A DNA stretch of 64,000 nt from the NCBI GenBank assembly GCA_934644775.1, contig CAKUDB010000002.1:83159-147158 (forward strand). Reading direction: 5' to 3'. The notes under the pieces were generated by a model that ran no database searches, was not told the origin of the DNA, and saw only the letters and a program-made list of their open reading frames with translations. Source of the stretch: an uncultured bacterium (GTDB lineage: Bacteria > Vulcanimicrobiota > Xenobia > Xenobiales > Xenobiaceae). The translations under genes and the position numbers were made by a program. Positions 1 to 7,942 of the stretch are shown in pieces (position 1 is the stretch's first letter; every line of letters starts with the position of its first letter).

Positions 1-76
1 GCTGCACCGTTTTTTTTTGAGAGAAAGTGGCGCGGCTTTTGCCTATTTTTGACAGAAACTAAGGCAAAACAGAAAA

Positions 77-1597
77 ATGGATATTTTTAGTAAATTTTGG
101 TATAACAGTAAACAATTTATATTTAGAGCGACCTTTATCGTCTCTTTAGGAGTGTTATGCTCTTCTTCAGCTGGAGCAGATCCCGACAGATTGAGCCAAG
201 CTGACCAGACTTATGGCTATATTGCTCAGAATCAGCCAGTAAAAGTTGATGATTATAACGATTCAGCTGCTGCCAAAAAACAAGTGCAGCGTTTAATTAA
301 AGAGGTGCAGAGAACTAGAGGTTTGTCCTTTAAAGAGGCGGTTAATTGCCATTTTTGCACTCAAAAAGAGGCTGGCCGTTATTTGGTGGAAACTAATAAA
401 AAGTTGGCCAAGCCTTATATGCAGGGCCGACGAGATCTTTTCTTCCATCATCTCGGACTTTTGGAAAAGGGCCAAAATTTTCAAAATTACTCTGATTTGC
501 TTTATTCTGAGCAAGTACGCGGCCTTTACGATACGATCAATAAAGTTTTACTAGTTGTCACCGATATTTTGCAAGAGCCCAAGTTAGAGGGTATGTTAGG
601 TAAGATCTTAAGCCAATTCAATATAGATTTAAGCGATTTATTATTGGTACACGAACTTTGCCATGCTTTACAAGACCAGAACTTCAATTTAGGCCCCAAA
701 CTTTTACAAGTTGAGGGTAATCTTGATAAAGAGTTAGCTCTGACGTCTGTGGCTGAGGGGGACGCTACTAGCACTATGTTCGATTATTTAGCTTCTTCTA
801 TGGGGTTAAGTGGAGATGCTGTCACCAAATATATAGTTGGCTCTCCTAAGCTTATCGAGAAAGGTATCAATCAATTTCCCCAATTAGAGCAAGCTCCCCT
901 TATTGTCAAAGCTGTCACCCTTATGCCTTACCTGAGCGGTTTAGAATTTTGTCAAACGATCCAAGAACAGCAAGGGCTGAGCGGTCTCAACAAGGCTTTT
1001 ACCGATCCTCCCGCCTCTACCGAGCATGTGCTCCATCCTTTTAAGCACCTCAAAAAGGTAGACTTACCTAAAAATATCGATTTAAGCGCTTTGCCTAACT
1101 CTTTTGGCAACTATGTCAGTTTAGGTGACGATACGGCTGGAGAATATATCATTCGTACTTGGGCAGAAAAGTTTTCCTCCAGTCAGGCTGTGGCTGTAGC
1201 CGTAGCTAGAGGTTGGGGAGGGGATACTTGGCGAGTCTATAGTCAAGCTTACGCCGATTACGGCTTAGACGAAAAAGGGCAGCCTCTGGTCGAGGCTAGT
1301 GCTGCAGATTTGCCTCAAGATAAGGACGATAAAAATAATGTCGACGATCAAGTGAAAGCTAAAACGGTTGAATCGACAGTCGCCAATAAAAATAAGGACA
1401 GCTTTACCATTTGGGCTACCATTTGGGATAGTGAAGGCGATGCTCAGGAATTTGCTCAAGCTATCAAACAATCTGGCTTAAAAGCTGAAATTAAAGCTAA
1501 AGATCGCAGCGTAATCATTTTGCTTAATGTTCCCGATAGTCAAATAAAAGCTGTTCGCCGAGCTCTGGCTAAGCCTGCGATTTTAGTGCGCGGTTAG
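77..1597 (+). CDS. Exported metallopeptidase-like protein (HExxH)
   Basis: Predicted exported protein of 506 residues that resembles a zinc metallopeptidase. A hydrophobic N-terminal segment (about residues 15-33, ending near SSAGA) fits a Sec signal peptide. HELCHALQDQ at residues 192-201 gives an HExxH core, and Glu227 in AEGDA lies about 30 residues later, a reasonable place for a third zinc ligand. The combination HELxHALQDQ followed by EGDA is known from uncharacterised exported proteins, so the fold is fairly safe but the substrate is unknown. The C-terminal part has WGGDTW (about 377), an Asp/Lys-rich linker and a compact alpha/beta tail. Only a weak purine-rich site precedes the ATG. 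It appears to be transcribed alone, with a hairpin after the stop. Confidence 0.6.
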   Translation: MDIFSKFWYNSKQFIFRATFIVSLGVLCSSSAGADPDRLSQADQTYGYIAQNQPVKVDDYNDSAAAKKQVQRLIKEVQRTRGLSFKEAVNCHFCTQKEAGRYLVETNKKLAKPYMQGRRDLFFHHLGLLEKGQNFQNYSDLLYSEQVRGLYDTINKVLLVVTDILQEPKLEGMLGKILSQFNIDLSDLLLVHELCHALQDQNFNLGPKLLQVEGNLDKELALTSVAEGDATSTMFDYLASSMGLSGDAVTKYIVGSPKLIEKGINQFPQLEQAPLIVKAVTLMPYLSGLEFCQTIQEQQGLSGLNKAFTDPPASTEHVLHPFKHLKKVDLPKNIDLSALPNSFGNYVSLGDDTAGEYIIRTWAEKFSSSQAVAVAVARGWGGDTWRVYSQAYADYGLDEKGQPLVEASAADLPQDKDDKNNVDDQVKAKTVESTVANKNKDSFTIWATIWDSEGDAQEFAQAIKQSGLKAEIKAKDRSVIILLNVPDSQIKAVRRALAKPAILVRG

Positions 1598-1606
1598 ATT
1601 TTTACT

Positions 1607-1636
1607 GGGGCCAAGATCTTTTTAAGGCCCCTTTCT
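1607..1636 (+). terminator. Weak intrinsic terminator
   Basis: GGGGCC and GGCCCC form a 6-bp stem around a 13-nt loop followed by TTTCTG. It sits just after the metallopeptidase-like gene. The stem is short and the T-run poor, so termination may be partial. Confidence 0.4.
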
Positions 1637-1840
1637 GCTTTTGGATGGCCTTTAGTTAGCTTAAGACAAGCTTACTCAAGGCACCAAAAAGCAACTATAT
1701 CAAAAAGGAAAGAGCTATCTTTTCAGAAGAATAGCGAGATTGTCTAGCTAGAAGCTTGGGAGTAGCCAATTATTTCTGAGTATAGTAAGTGGGCTGGGTA
1801 ATTGCTATTTTTTTTTGATTTAGGCAAAGAGATTTTTTCT

Positions 1841-2251
1841 ATGGATATAAAGATTCTTCTACGTATTTGTGACGAGAGTGGACAGCGTTTTATGGGGCCA
1901 GGCCCTTACATTTTGCTACGCGGAGTAGAAAAGCACGGCTCTATTCGCAAAGCGGCTATAAGTTTAAACATGTCTTATGCCAAGGCTCACCGAGTTTTAA
2001 GCACTTTAGAAAAAGAGCTAGGTATAAAGCTGATGAAAAAATTTATCGGCGGTCACGATCATGGGGGAACTGAGCTTACTGAAGGGGCTTTTTTATTGTT
2101 GCGCCATTATGAAGCTATGGTAGAGAAGATAAATGAAGCTGCTCAGGGGCCCTGGCACGATTTTTTACAAGCTATAGAAGAGGTTAAAGCCAAGCAAAGT
2201 GAGGGCCAAGAAGCTAAGGAAGCTCAAGAAGATGAAGAACCTCTCAGCTAA
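1841..2251 (+). CDS. ModE-type winged-helix transcriptional regulator
   Basis: A 136-residue protein consisting almost only of the LysR/ModE-like winged helix. GSIRKAAISLNMSYAKAHRVL (about residues 31-51) is the ModE recognition-helix region, and the GGHDHGGTELTE segment matches the glycine-rich wing of ModE proteins. No molybdate-binding (TOBE/MOP) domain follows, so ligand sensing is unclear. In the family such proteins control molybdate or related oxyanion transport genes. I chose the ATG at 1841 over an upstream TTG because the homologous region begins there and AAAGAG lies about 10 nt upstream. The last 20 nt overlap the next gene, implying co-regulation with a membrane transporter component and a nitroreductase-like lipoprotein. 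Confidence 0.7.
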   Translation: MDIKILLRICDESGQRFMGPGPYILLRGVEKHGSIRKAAISLNMSYAKAHRVLSTLEKELGIKLMKKFIGGHDHGGTELTEGAFLLLRHYEAMVEKINEAAQGPWHDFLQAIEEVKAKQSEGQEAKEAQEDEEPLS

Positions 2252-2888
2252 AGAGCTTACCTTTACAGCTATGCTGACTTGTTGCAATTCCGTATTGGAA
2301 TTGGTAGTTGGCAATTTGCTCCACCTAATCAATTTCTCTATGAAAGGATCGGTTTTAGTAGGCCTTAATGTTATGGTCTATACCGTACTTTTCAGTCGTA
2401 TCCCGCGCTTTGGCATAATTACTCTGTGCGGATTAGCTACAGCGGCGGTCAATTTTATTTTAACTGGTGGTTTTAAGTTTTTTGCCCTTTATTGCATTGT
2501 TGTAGAAGCTTTAGTTGTGGATGCAATTTTTGCCAAATTCGGACTCAACAAAATAAGTACTATTAGTGCCTGTATAGTTGCGGGCATTGTGGCCAGCTTA
2601 TGTGGTTTCTTTAACGGAGTAGTCTTCTTGGGTATAGATATATCCCAAGCAGCCCAGCGTATTTCCCAAAGCTCACTCACTTTGGGGCAGCCCTTAGCAG
2701 TTATTTTGGCTTTTATTATTCTCTGGCGTATAGCAGTAGGTTGGGCTTTTGGCTTAGTCTCCTGTAAAATTTTGGAGATACTTAAGCCTGAATTTGCTAG
2801 AGTTATGCCTACTGCTGCTACTCAGAACGGAAGCTCGCTATTAAGCTCTAATCAGGAAGGTGATTCTAAGAAGGAGGAGGCTGTTTAA
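2232..2888 (+). CDS. ECF-type transporter S-component-like membrane protein
   Basis: A 219-residue, very hydrophobic protein with about five or six membrane helices, including segments near residues 10-60, 65-90, 95-150 and 165-190. Size, helix number and N-terminal pattern resemble substrate-binding S components of energy-coupling factor (vitamin or metal) transporters. No ATPase or T component is nearby, so it would have to share a distant ECF module, as group II systems do. I start it at the ATG at 2232, which has AAGGAAG about 10 nt upstream, rather than at an earlier in-frame ATG deep inside the regulator gene. The substrate cannot be read from sequence; the ModE-like neighbour makes an oxyanion or cofactor-related solute a guess only. 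Confidence 0.55.
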   Translation: MKNLSAKELTFTAMLTCCNSVLELVVGNLLHLINFSMKGSVLVGLNVMVYTVLFSRIPRFGIITLCGLATAAVNFILTGGFKFFALYCIVVEALVVDAIFAKFGLNKISTISACIVAGIVASLCGFFNGVVFLGIDISQAAQRISQSSLTLGQPLAVILAFIILWRIAVGWAFGLVSCKILEILKPEFARVMPTAATQNGSSLLSSNQEGDSKKEEAV

Positions 2889-2893
2889 TTTTT

Positions 2894-3559
2894 ATGATTA
2901 AAGTGAAGAATTTGTTGTTGGCGGCGGGGTTTATAATCTCTTTAACTGTAGGTTGTACAGCTGAGAGTCAATTTATCGATTTACCCAAGCCAGTTACTAC
3001 TGGCGGTCGTCCAGTTATGGATGTACTTAAAAATCGTCACGCCGAGCGCAACTTCTTGTTACAAAAGGATATATCAAAGCAAGTAGTGAGCAATTTGCTT
3101 TGGGCCACTTGGGGGATCAATCGCCCGGACGGTAAACGCACAGCTCCTACAGCTATGAATAAACAAAATATAGAGGTTTATGTAGCTAAAGCTGACGGTT
3201 TGTGGCATTACGAAGCTGCCCAAAATAGATTGGTACTTATAAAAAGTGGAGACGCTCGTCGGGGCAAATTTAAGCAAGCTCCTATACTTTTCTATTATGC
3301 CGCTGTGCCGGATAATTTTGCTTACTTACACGCTGGATCTTTATACCAAAATGCCGGCCTTTATTGTGCTTCGGCTGGTTTAGGCAATGTTGTGGTGGGA
3401 GCTCAACCCACTATAGATGAAATTAACCGGGACTACGATTTGGGCAAGGGAGTCAAAGTTTTGGTCGTTCAGGCTTTCGGTTGGCCCAAGTCTTCTAAAA
3501 AGATCGATCCTAAGACTGTACCGATAAACCCTGGCCGCCGCAGTCCTGATGCTTATTAG
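2894..3559 (+). CDS. Nitroreductase-family lipoprotein (SagB-like oxidoreductase)
   Basis: A 221-residue protein with an N-terminal lipoprotein signal (hydrophobic run, lipobox LTVGC, Cys21) followed by a compact nitroreductase fold. RHAERNF (about 50-56), NLLWATWGINRP (about 74-85) and the C-terminal LVVQAFGWP match the FMN-binding nitroreductase/SagB family. Typical members are cytoplasmic, so membrane anchoring on the outer face is notable and suggests a periplasmic flavoprotein. An AAGGAGG site overlaps the end of the preceding membrane-protein gene, 5 nt away, so the two are almost certainly co-transcribed. The electron donor and substrate are not evident. Confidence 0.7.
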   Translation: MIKVKNLLLAAGFIISLTVGCTAESQFIDLPKPVTTGGRPVMDVLKNRHAERNFLLQKDISKQVVSNLLWATWGINRPDGKRTAPTAMNKQNIEVYVAKADGLWHYEAAQNRLVLIKSGDARRGKFKQAPILFYYAAVPDNFAYLHAGSLYQNAGLYCASAGLGNVVVGAQPTIDEINRDYDLGKGVKVLVVQAFGWPKSSKKIDPKTVPINPGRRSPDAY

Positions 3560-3624
3560 CTTTCAGGCGTTTTAATTAACTACTTAAGCTTGGCTCTTAA
3601 GTGGGGCCTGGTCGCTTATCTTAG

Positions 3625-3670
3625 AATCCGGGAAAGGCTTAAGCTTAGCGCGAATAGCTCCCGGATTTTT
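3625..3670 (+). terminator. Intrinsic terminator after nitroreductase operon
   Basis: AATCCGGGA pairs perfectly with TCCCGGATT (9 bp), followed by a T-run. The loop is long at about 25 nt. It lies between the nitroreductase gene and the exonuclease gene, whose ribosome-binding site begins only a few bases later. Confidence 0.6.
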
Positions 3671-3689
3671 GGTTGGAGGAAGTTTATCT

Positions 3690-4562
3690 GTGTCCGATAC
3701 TTTGTATATTGTCGATACTATGTATCAAATTTTTAAAAGCTTTTACGGCTTGGGGCGCAACGCTCGTTTAACTAGTCCGCAAGGTATACCTACCGGAGCT
3801 GTTTATGGTTTGGCCCGAACTTTAAAAAGTTGGTGCCATAAGTTAGATATGGAATATTGTATCTGCGCTTTTGAAAGTTCGGTACCGGTATTTCGCTGTG
3901 AGCTTTCTCCAGAATATAAGGCCAACCGCCCTCCAGCAGACCCAGACTTAAAAGCACAAATTCCTCTAGCCATCGATATGTGTCGCCATTTAGGTTATAC
4001 AGTTGTTTCTGTCGACGGTTACGAAGCTGATGATGTTATTGGTACTCTGGCAGCTAAAGCTTTGCAAAAAGGCTGGAAAGTGCGGGTTATGTCTAAAGAC
4101 AAAGATTTAGCTCAACTTCTGGCCCTTGAAGGTGATATTGCCGTAATGATGCCTTCAGATGGCAAAGCTAAGGATCATTATGTAGATAAAAACAATTGTC
4201 AAGATCATTACTGTGGCGTTCCGGCCGAATCGATTGTCGATTGGTTAGCTTTAATGGGTGACACTTCGGATAATATTATTGGCATTAAAGGTATAGGCGA
4301 AAAGACTGGGGCTAAGCTTTTAAATAAATGTGGCAGTTTAGATAAATTGATGGAACAACCAAATTTAGCTGGCCGTTTTGCTACTGAAATTGCTTCTTCC
4401 CAAGAACGCTTGAAATTAAATCGCTGTCTGGCTACCGTACGCCAAGATGTACCTTTGCCTTTTGAAGTGGAAAATTTGGCCGACTTTGCTATAAAAAATC
4501 CCGACAGTGAAGCTGAAAATTTTTGCAATAACTTGGGAATCAACTTAATGGCATTAAGTTAA
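3690..4562 (+). CDS. 5'-3' exonuclease (PolA N-domain / FEN family)
   Basis: A 290-residue stand-alone 5' nuclease, like the N-terminal domain of DNA polymerase I or ExoIX. FRCELSPEYKANRP (about residues 69-82) and GYEADDVIGTLA (about 111-122) carry the conserved metal-binding acidic residues, and MSKDKDLAQLL follows. GIKGIGEKTGAKLL is the helix-hairpin-helix DNA-binding motif. There is no polymerase domain. I use the GTG at 3690 because GGAGGA lies 9 nt upstream; the earlier TTG would leave no ribosome-binding site. Expected role: removal of RNA primers or flaps during replication and repair. One early motif reads DTMYQIFKSFYG, slightly unlike the usual DG-containing start. Confidence 0.88.
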   Translation: MSDTLYIVDTMYQIFKSFYGLGRNARLTSPQGIPTGAVYGLARTLKSWCHKLDMEYCICAFESSVPVFRCELSPEYKANRPPADPDLKAQIPLAIDMCRHLGYTVVSVDGYEADDVIGTLAAKALQKGWKVRVMSKDKDLAQLLALEGDIAVMMPSDGKAKDHYVDKNNCQDHYCGVPAESIVDWLALMGDTSDNIIGIKGIGEKTGAKLLNKCGSLDKLMEQPNLAGRFATEIASSQERLKLNRCLATVRQDVPLPFEVENLADFAIKNPDSEAENFCNNLGINLMALS

Positions 4563-4652
4563 ACAAATGTGTAAAACATTGGCAAATGCTTTCTCAGTAT
4601 TATAAGACTATTTAACTTGTTCTAATATTGATATTTGCTAAATTATCCAACT

Positions 4653-4694
4653 AAAAAAGCTGTCCATACTAAATTTTGTGTGCGGACAGCTTTT
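4653..4694. terminator. Bidirectional intrinsic terminator
   Basis: AAAAGCTGTCC and GGACAGCTTTT form an 11-bp perfect stem between convergent genes. Read on the minus strand it is followed by a run of T residues, serving the M20 peptidase; on the plus strand it serves the exonuclease. Confidence 0.85.
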
Positions 4695-4738
4695 CTCTAT
4701 GGCAGCCCTAATTGGCTGCCTGGCAAATGGTTTAGAGC

Positions 4739-6118
4739 TTATTTCTTCATTTCCGGCAAAGCGGCAATTTCTTGCATTAAATATGCTGAAGCGGCAATGC
4801 CAGCATGGAAGTTTTCTAAGGAGAGATGCTCGTTGGGAGCGTGTATTTGTTCATCTTCCAAGCCTACGCCTAAAAGGACGGCTGGAATATTGAGCACTTT
4901 AGTAAAGGTAGAGACAATAGGGATAGAGCCACCTTCGCGTACGCGCACAGGAGTAGCCTTCCAGGCTTTCTGGGCGGCCACGTTGGCTGCGCGAAGTACC
5001 GGATCGTCGGGAGAGGTCATCCAAGCGGGGCCACCGTGATCGACGCTTACCTTTACAGTAACGGCAGGAGAGGCCAAGCGCCTAATTTCAGCTTCCAAAA
5101 GTTGAGCGATCTCTTTGTCGTCCTGGTCGGGTACCAAACGGCAAGAAATTTTGGCATAAGCTTTAGCTGGAATAACTGTCTTGGCACCTTCGCCGGTAAA
5201 GCCGCCCCAAATACCGTTGACATCTAAAGTAGGACGAGCCCAGCGGCGCTCAATGCAAGAATAGCCTTCTTCACCGCACAGCTCGGGAGAACCGACCATT
5301 TTACGGTATTCTTCTTCGTCAAAGTCGAGGCCTTGCCACTCTCTGCGCTCTTCTTCGGAAAGGGGACGTACTTTGTCATAGAAATGGGGTACGGTAATAT
5401 GATACTTGTCATCTTTGAGGTGAGCGATAATGCGGCAAAGTTCGTTAATGGGATTGGGTACAGCACCGCCGAACATACCGGAGTGCATATCGGTATCTCC
5501 GCCTTTAATCTCAACCTCTAAGTAGGTGAGACCGCGCAAGCCGTAAAGCAAAGAGGGCTTGCCGGGAGCATACATAGTGGTGTCGGAAATAACCAAAACG
5601 TCAGCTTTTAAAAGATCGGCATGTTCGACAATCCAATTGTCCAAATTGGGGCTGCCGCACTCTTCTTCGCCTTCAATACAGAACTTTAAGTTGACAGGCA
5701 TAGCCTTTAAGTCGTTGAGAGTTTGAGCTGCCTTAATGTGTACTAAGAACTGACCTTTGTCGTCGGAAGTGCCGCGAGCGTAGATCTTGCCATCGCGAAT
5801 AGTAGGCTCGAAAGGAGGGGTCTCCCACTCTTCGATAGGATCTTCGGGCTGTACGTCATAGTGGCCGTAAATTAAAATGGTAGGGCGGTTGGAGAGTTGC
5901 TCGGACTGGGCAAAAACGATAGGATGGCCGGGAGTCGGCATAATTTCAGCCTTTTCGATACCGGCTTGGTGAAGCTGACGTACTACTTCCTGAGCGCAGG
6001 CCAGCATATCCTTTTTGTGACTTTCGTCAGTGCTGACACTGGGAATGCGCAAAATAGACTTGAGATCTTCCTCAAACTTGGCGGCATTCTCTTTCAAATA
6101 GGTGGTGATTTCCGTCAT
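4739..6118 (-). CDS. M20-family dipeptidase
   Basis: A 459-residue cytoplasmic metallopeptidase of the M20/carnosinase type. The zinc-site motifs are present in order: HYDVQPED with its metal-binding His (about residue 88), ARGTSDDKG with the bridging Asp (about 121), and EGEEECGS with the catalytic and metal-binding Glu pair (about 155). SIPIVSTF and the C-terminal APNEHL supply the remaining His ligand. Length and motif order match dipeptidases that split short peptides for amino-acid nutrition. The start is the ATG at 6118 with GGAGGA 5-6 nt upstream; in-frame codons further upstream run into intergenic DNA. Monocistronic, ending at a strong terminator. Confidence 0.9.
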   Translation of the reverse strand: MTEITTYLKENAAKFEEDLKSILRIPSVSTDESHKKDMLACAQEVVRQLHQAGIEKAEIMPTPGHPIVFAQSEQLSNRPTILIYGHYDVQPEDPIEEWETPPFEPTIRDGKIYARGTSDDKGQFLVHIKAAQTLNDLKAMPVNLKFCIEGEEECGSPNLDNWIVEHADLLKADVLVISDTTMYAPGKPSLLYGLRGLTYLEVEIKGGDTDMHSGMFGGAVPNPINELCRIIAHLKDDKYHITVPHFYDKVRPLSEEERREWQGLDFDEEEYRKMVGSPELCGEEGYSCIERRWARPTLDVNGIWGGFTGEGAKTVIPAKAYAKISCRLVPDQDDKEIAQLLEAEIRRLASPAVTVKVSVDHGGPAWMTSPDDPVLRAANVAAQKAWKATPVRVREGGSIPIVSTFTKVLNIPAVLLGVGLEDEQIHAPNEHLSLENFHAGIAASAYLMQEIAALPEMKK

Positions 6119-6213
6119 AAATTTCCTCCTGCCTGAATTTTTCAACCAGCAAAACTCACTGTAAACTCGCTCCTGTGCTGAAGTAAGGCACAAAGGGGGA
6201 GCAATTTTACCAT

Positions 6214-6254
6214 AAAAAAACGAGCTTCGGGTCGTCCAACCCAAAACCCGTTTA
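6214..6254 (-). terminator. Terminator downstream of tRNA-Ser
   Basis: On the minus strand, AAACG...CGTTT with an inner GGGT/ACCC pairing is followed by seven T residues. It sits 25 nt after the mature 3' end of tRNA-Ser and upstream of the dipeptidase gene. Confidence 0.6.
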
Positions 6255-6278
6255 TCATAGGGGATTGCTATTCTACAG

Positions 6279-6368
6279 TGGCGGAGTGACTGGGATTCGA
6301 ACCCAGGTGGGCCTTTTGGACCCTCACGCTTAGCAGGCGTGCGCCTTTAACCTCTCGGCCATCGCTCC
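6279..6368 (-). tRNA. tRNA-Ser (anticodon GCU)
   Basis: Reading the minus strand gives a class II tRNA of 90 nt including an encoded CCA. The anticodon stem CACGC/GCGTG encloses loop CTGCTAA, so the anticodon is GCT and it decodes AGC/AGU serine codons. The long variable arm (GGGTCC/GGCCC type) is diagnostic for serine. The T-arm CTGGG-TTCGAAT-CCCAG is canonical and the discriminator base is G. The acceptor stem has one C5-A68 mismatch as read here. Confidence 0.95.
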
Positions 6369-6636
6369 GTGGAACGACGTAATTATAATAAGAGCTTCCC
6401 AAAAAAGCAAGGGGGTATAGCTGAAAAAGTTGCCGATGTGGAGATTAGTATCGCCATAAAGTGTAGCCCTGACAGTAGGCCTAAGTAGTTGCGCTGCAAA
6501 ATAAGGGAGGAACTACGATATGATTTTCTAAGTTTTAGTCTATAAACTGGTATGTTTGCACCATAAATGGTATATGTCATGTGCTATATATGGCTAGTTC
6601 TAAAACAGCTATTGCTAAAAAAGGGGAAATATTGTC

Positions 6637-7527
6637 ATGATTAGCTTAACTTGTCCTAACTGTTCAGCCGATTTGGAGTTGCCCGAAGATAAAGACGTTG
6701 CTTTTTGTATGTATTGTGGCAAGAAAATTCTAATTGGCGAGCGCGTAAAAGTTAGTGGTACCGTTACTTTAGATGATAGCAATTCGGCTAGACGCAGGGC
6801 AGAAAACTTTTTAGCTTTAGCGGAAAAATATGCTAGAGAAGATAAGAAGGAAAAGTATCAACATTATTTACAAAGAGCTTTAGAAGAAGATATTGGCATA
6901 GAAGATAAAGTCGAAGAACTGAAAGCTCGAGTAAGTAGAAGTAGAGCTGAAAAGTTTTTTGCTCTAGCCCAAAAATATGGCAGAGAAGGCGATCTCAAAA
7001 AGCATAAGGAGTACTTAAGAAAAACTCTAGAAGAAGACAATAGCTTTAAACCTAAAGTTGAACAATTAAAAGAGAGTGTAAAAAACACTGCCAAAAAACT
7101 TTTTAGTTCTCTAAATAGAAACATAAGAGAAGCTAAATATTTAGAAATTGTCAAAGATATGCATTGGGCTTTAAATACTGAGCCTTGTGTAAATGTAAAG
7201 ATTAGAGAATTTAAACAAGAAGCTTTAATGTTTCTGGATGGTGAGCTGGATACAAAAGAGTTCGAAACAAGCAATATCGACAATAAATATGGCAATATGA
7301 GAGGATGTGGCTGTGCCATAGGACTTTTTATACCATTCTTCTTATTGTTAGCATTCCGTAATAACCAAGACTTAGCTGGTAATCTTTTTATATTCAGTGG
7401 TTTTGTGGCTGCTGTGCTTTCAATAACTTTTGCAGTCACGGTAACGGGAAAAAAAGACACAGAAAAGAGCAGACTTGAGTCTCAAATTAAGGAAATAAAC
7501 CAGGCGATCGATGAATTGCAAAAGTAA
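6637..7527 (+). CDS. Zinc-ribbon protein with internal repeat and two C-terminal membrane helices
   Basis: A 296-residue protein of unknown function. CPNC at residues 6-9 and CMYC at 24-27 form a four-cysteine zinc ribbon. Two copies of a roughly 48-residue helical unit follow (about residues 52-99 and 100-148), both built around RAE-x-F-x-ALA-x-KY and a long ALEED/TLEED segment. Two hydrophobic helices lie near 225-245 and 250-275, and a short coiled tail ends the protein. AGGGGA is well placed 9 nt before the ATG. Arginine is mostly AGA and the gene is richer in A and T than neighbours that prefer CGC, suggesting foreign origin or low expression. The layout resembles membrane-anchored zinc-ribbon proteins, but no function should be assigned. 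Confidence 0.75.
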   Translation: MISLTCPNCSADLELPEDKDVAFCMYCGKKILIGERVKVSGTVTLDDSNSARRRAENFLALAEKYAREDKKEKYQHYLQRALEEDIGIEDKVEELKARVSRSRAEKFFALAQKYGREGDLKKHKEYLRKTLEEDNSFKPKVEQLKESVKNTAKKLFSSLNRNIREAKYLEIVKDMHWALNTEPCVNVKIREFKQEALMFLDGELDTKEFETSNIDNKYGNMRGCGCAIGLFIPFFLLLAFRNNQDLAGNLFIFSGFVAAVLSITFAVTVTGKKDTEKSRLESQIKEINQAIDELQK

Positions 7528-7568
7528 CGACAGCATTATCTTTGCTTGCATAGATTATTTTACGCGAT

Positions 7569-7814
7569 CTAGTGGATGATAATTTTTCTAATGGTGTCGG
7601 TGGATTCATCTACCGATACCAAAAAGGAATTGTCCTCTGACTTAGCTGCAGGCCAATTTCCTGCGCCGTTGTCGTCCGGCCAAACTGTTGTTTGGTTGGA
7701 CGAATTATTCCCTTTAAGGCCAAATTTAGCTGCCAACTTTTGGCACAAATATTTAGCTGCACCGGCTACAGTATGACGCTGGGGCAATTCTTCCAAATCT
7801 TCGGTTATTTTCAT
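7569..7814 (-). CDS. Possible small protein, unknown function
   Basis: An 81-codon reading frame with an ATG and a good GGAAGGG ribosome-binding site 9-10 nt upstream. The product is hydrophilic, has no signal peptide or membrane helix, and is not a family I recognise. The segment TVAGAAKYLCQKLAAKFGLKG (about residues 15-35) could be one amphipathic helix. Caution is needed: the same DNA contains strong plus-strand hairpins whose G-U pairs become mismatches on the minus strand. The frame could therefore be a by-product of a structured plus-strand RNA. Confidence 0.35.
   Translation of the reverse strand: MKITEDLEELPQRHTVAGAAKYLCQKLAAKFGLKGNNSSNQTTVWPDDNGAGNWPAAKSEDNSFLVSVDESTDTIRKIIIH
7592..7760 (+). 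other. Structured stretch: candidate RNA element upstream of glycan operon
   Basis: Two long hairpins are visible on the plus strand. The first (7592-7621) has a 13-bp stem with two G-U pairs and loop TTCA. The second (7672-7703) has a 14-bp stem with two G-U pairs and loop TGTT. Smaller hairpins follow: GCAGG/CCTGC at 7648-7664 and TGCCAA/TTGGCA at 7731-7745. The octamer TTAGCTGC occurs three times (from 7642, 7726 and 7753). G-U pairing on this strand suggests plus-strand RNA. It lies about 180 nt before the phosphoglycosyl transferase gene. Whether it is a leader, small RNA or relic is unknown. Confidence 0.4.
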
Positions 7815-7942
7815 AAATATAAACCCTTCCTAATACACAGAGCTTTGCTCCTCCAAGTATACTTCACTTCCGACGAAAAAGGATCGCTTTTAGATGCTTT
7901 GAAAATTATCGGTAAAAGTTTACTAGGGGAGAAAAAGCGACT

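Noticed and set aside
6279..7560. Possible integrative element beside tRNA-Ser
   Set aside because: The AT-rich gene lies on the 5' side of the tRNA, there is no duplicated tRNA 3' end, and no integrase is present.
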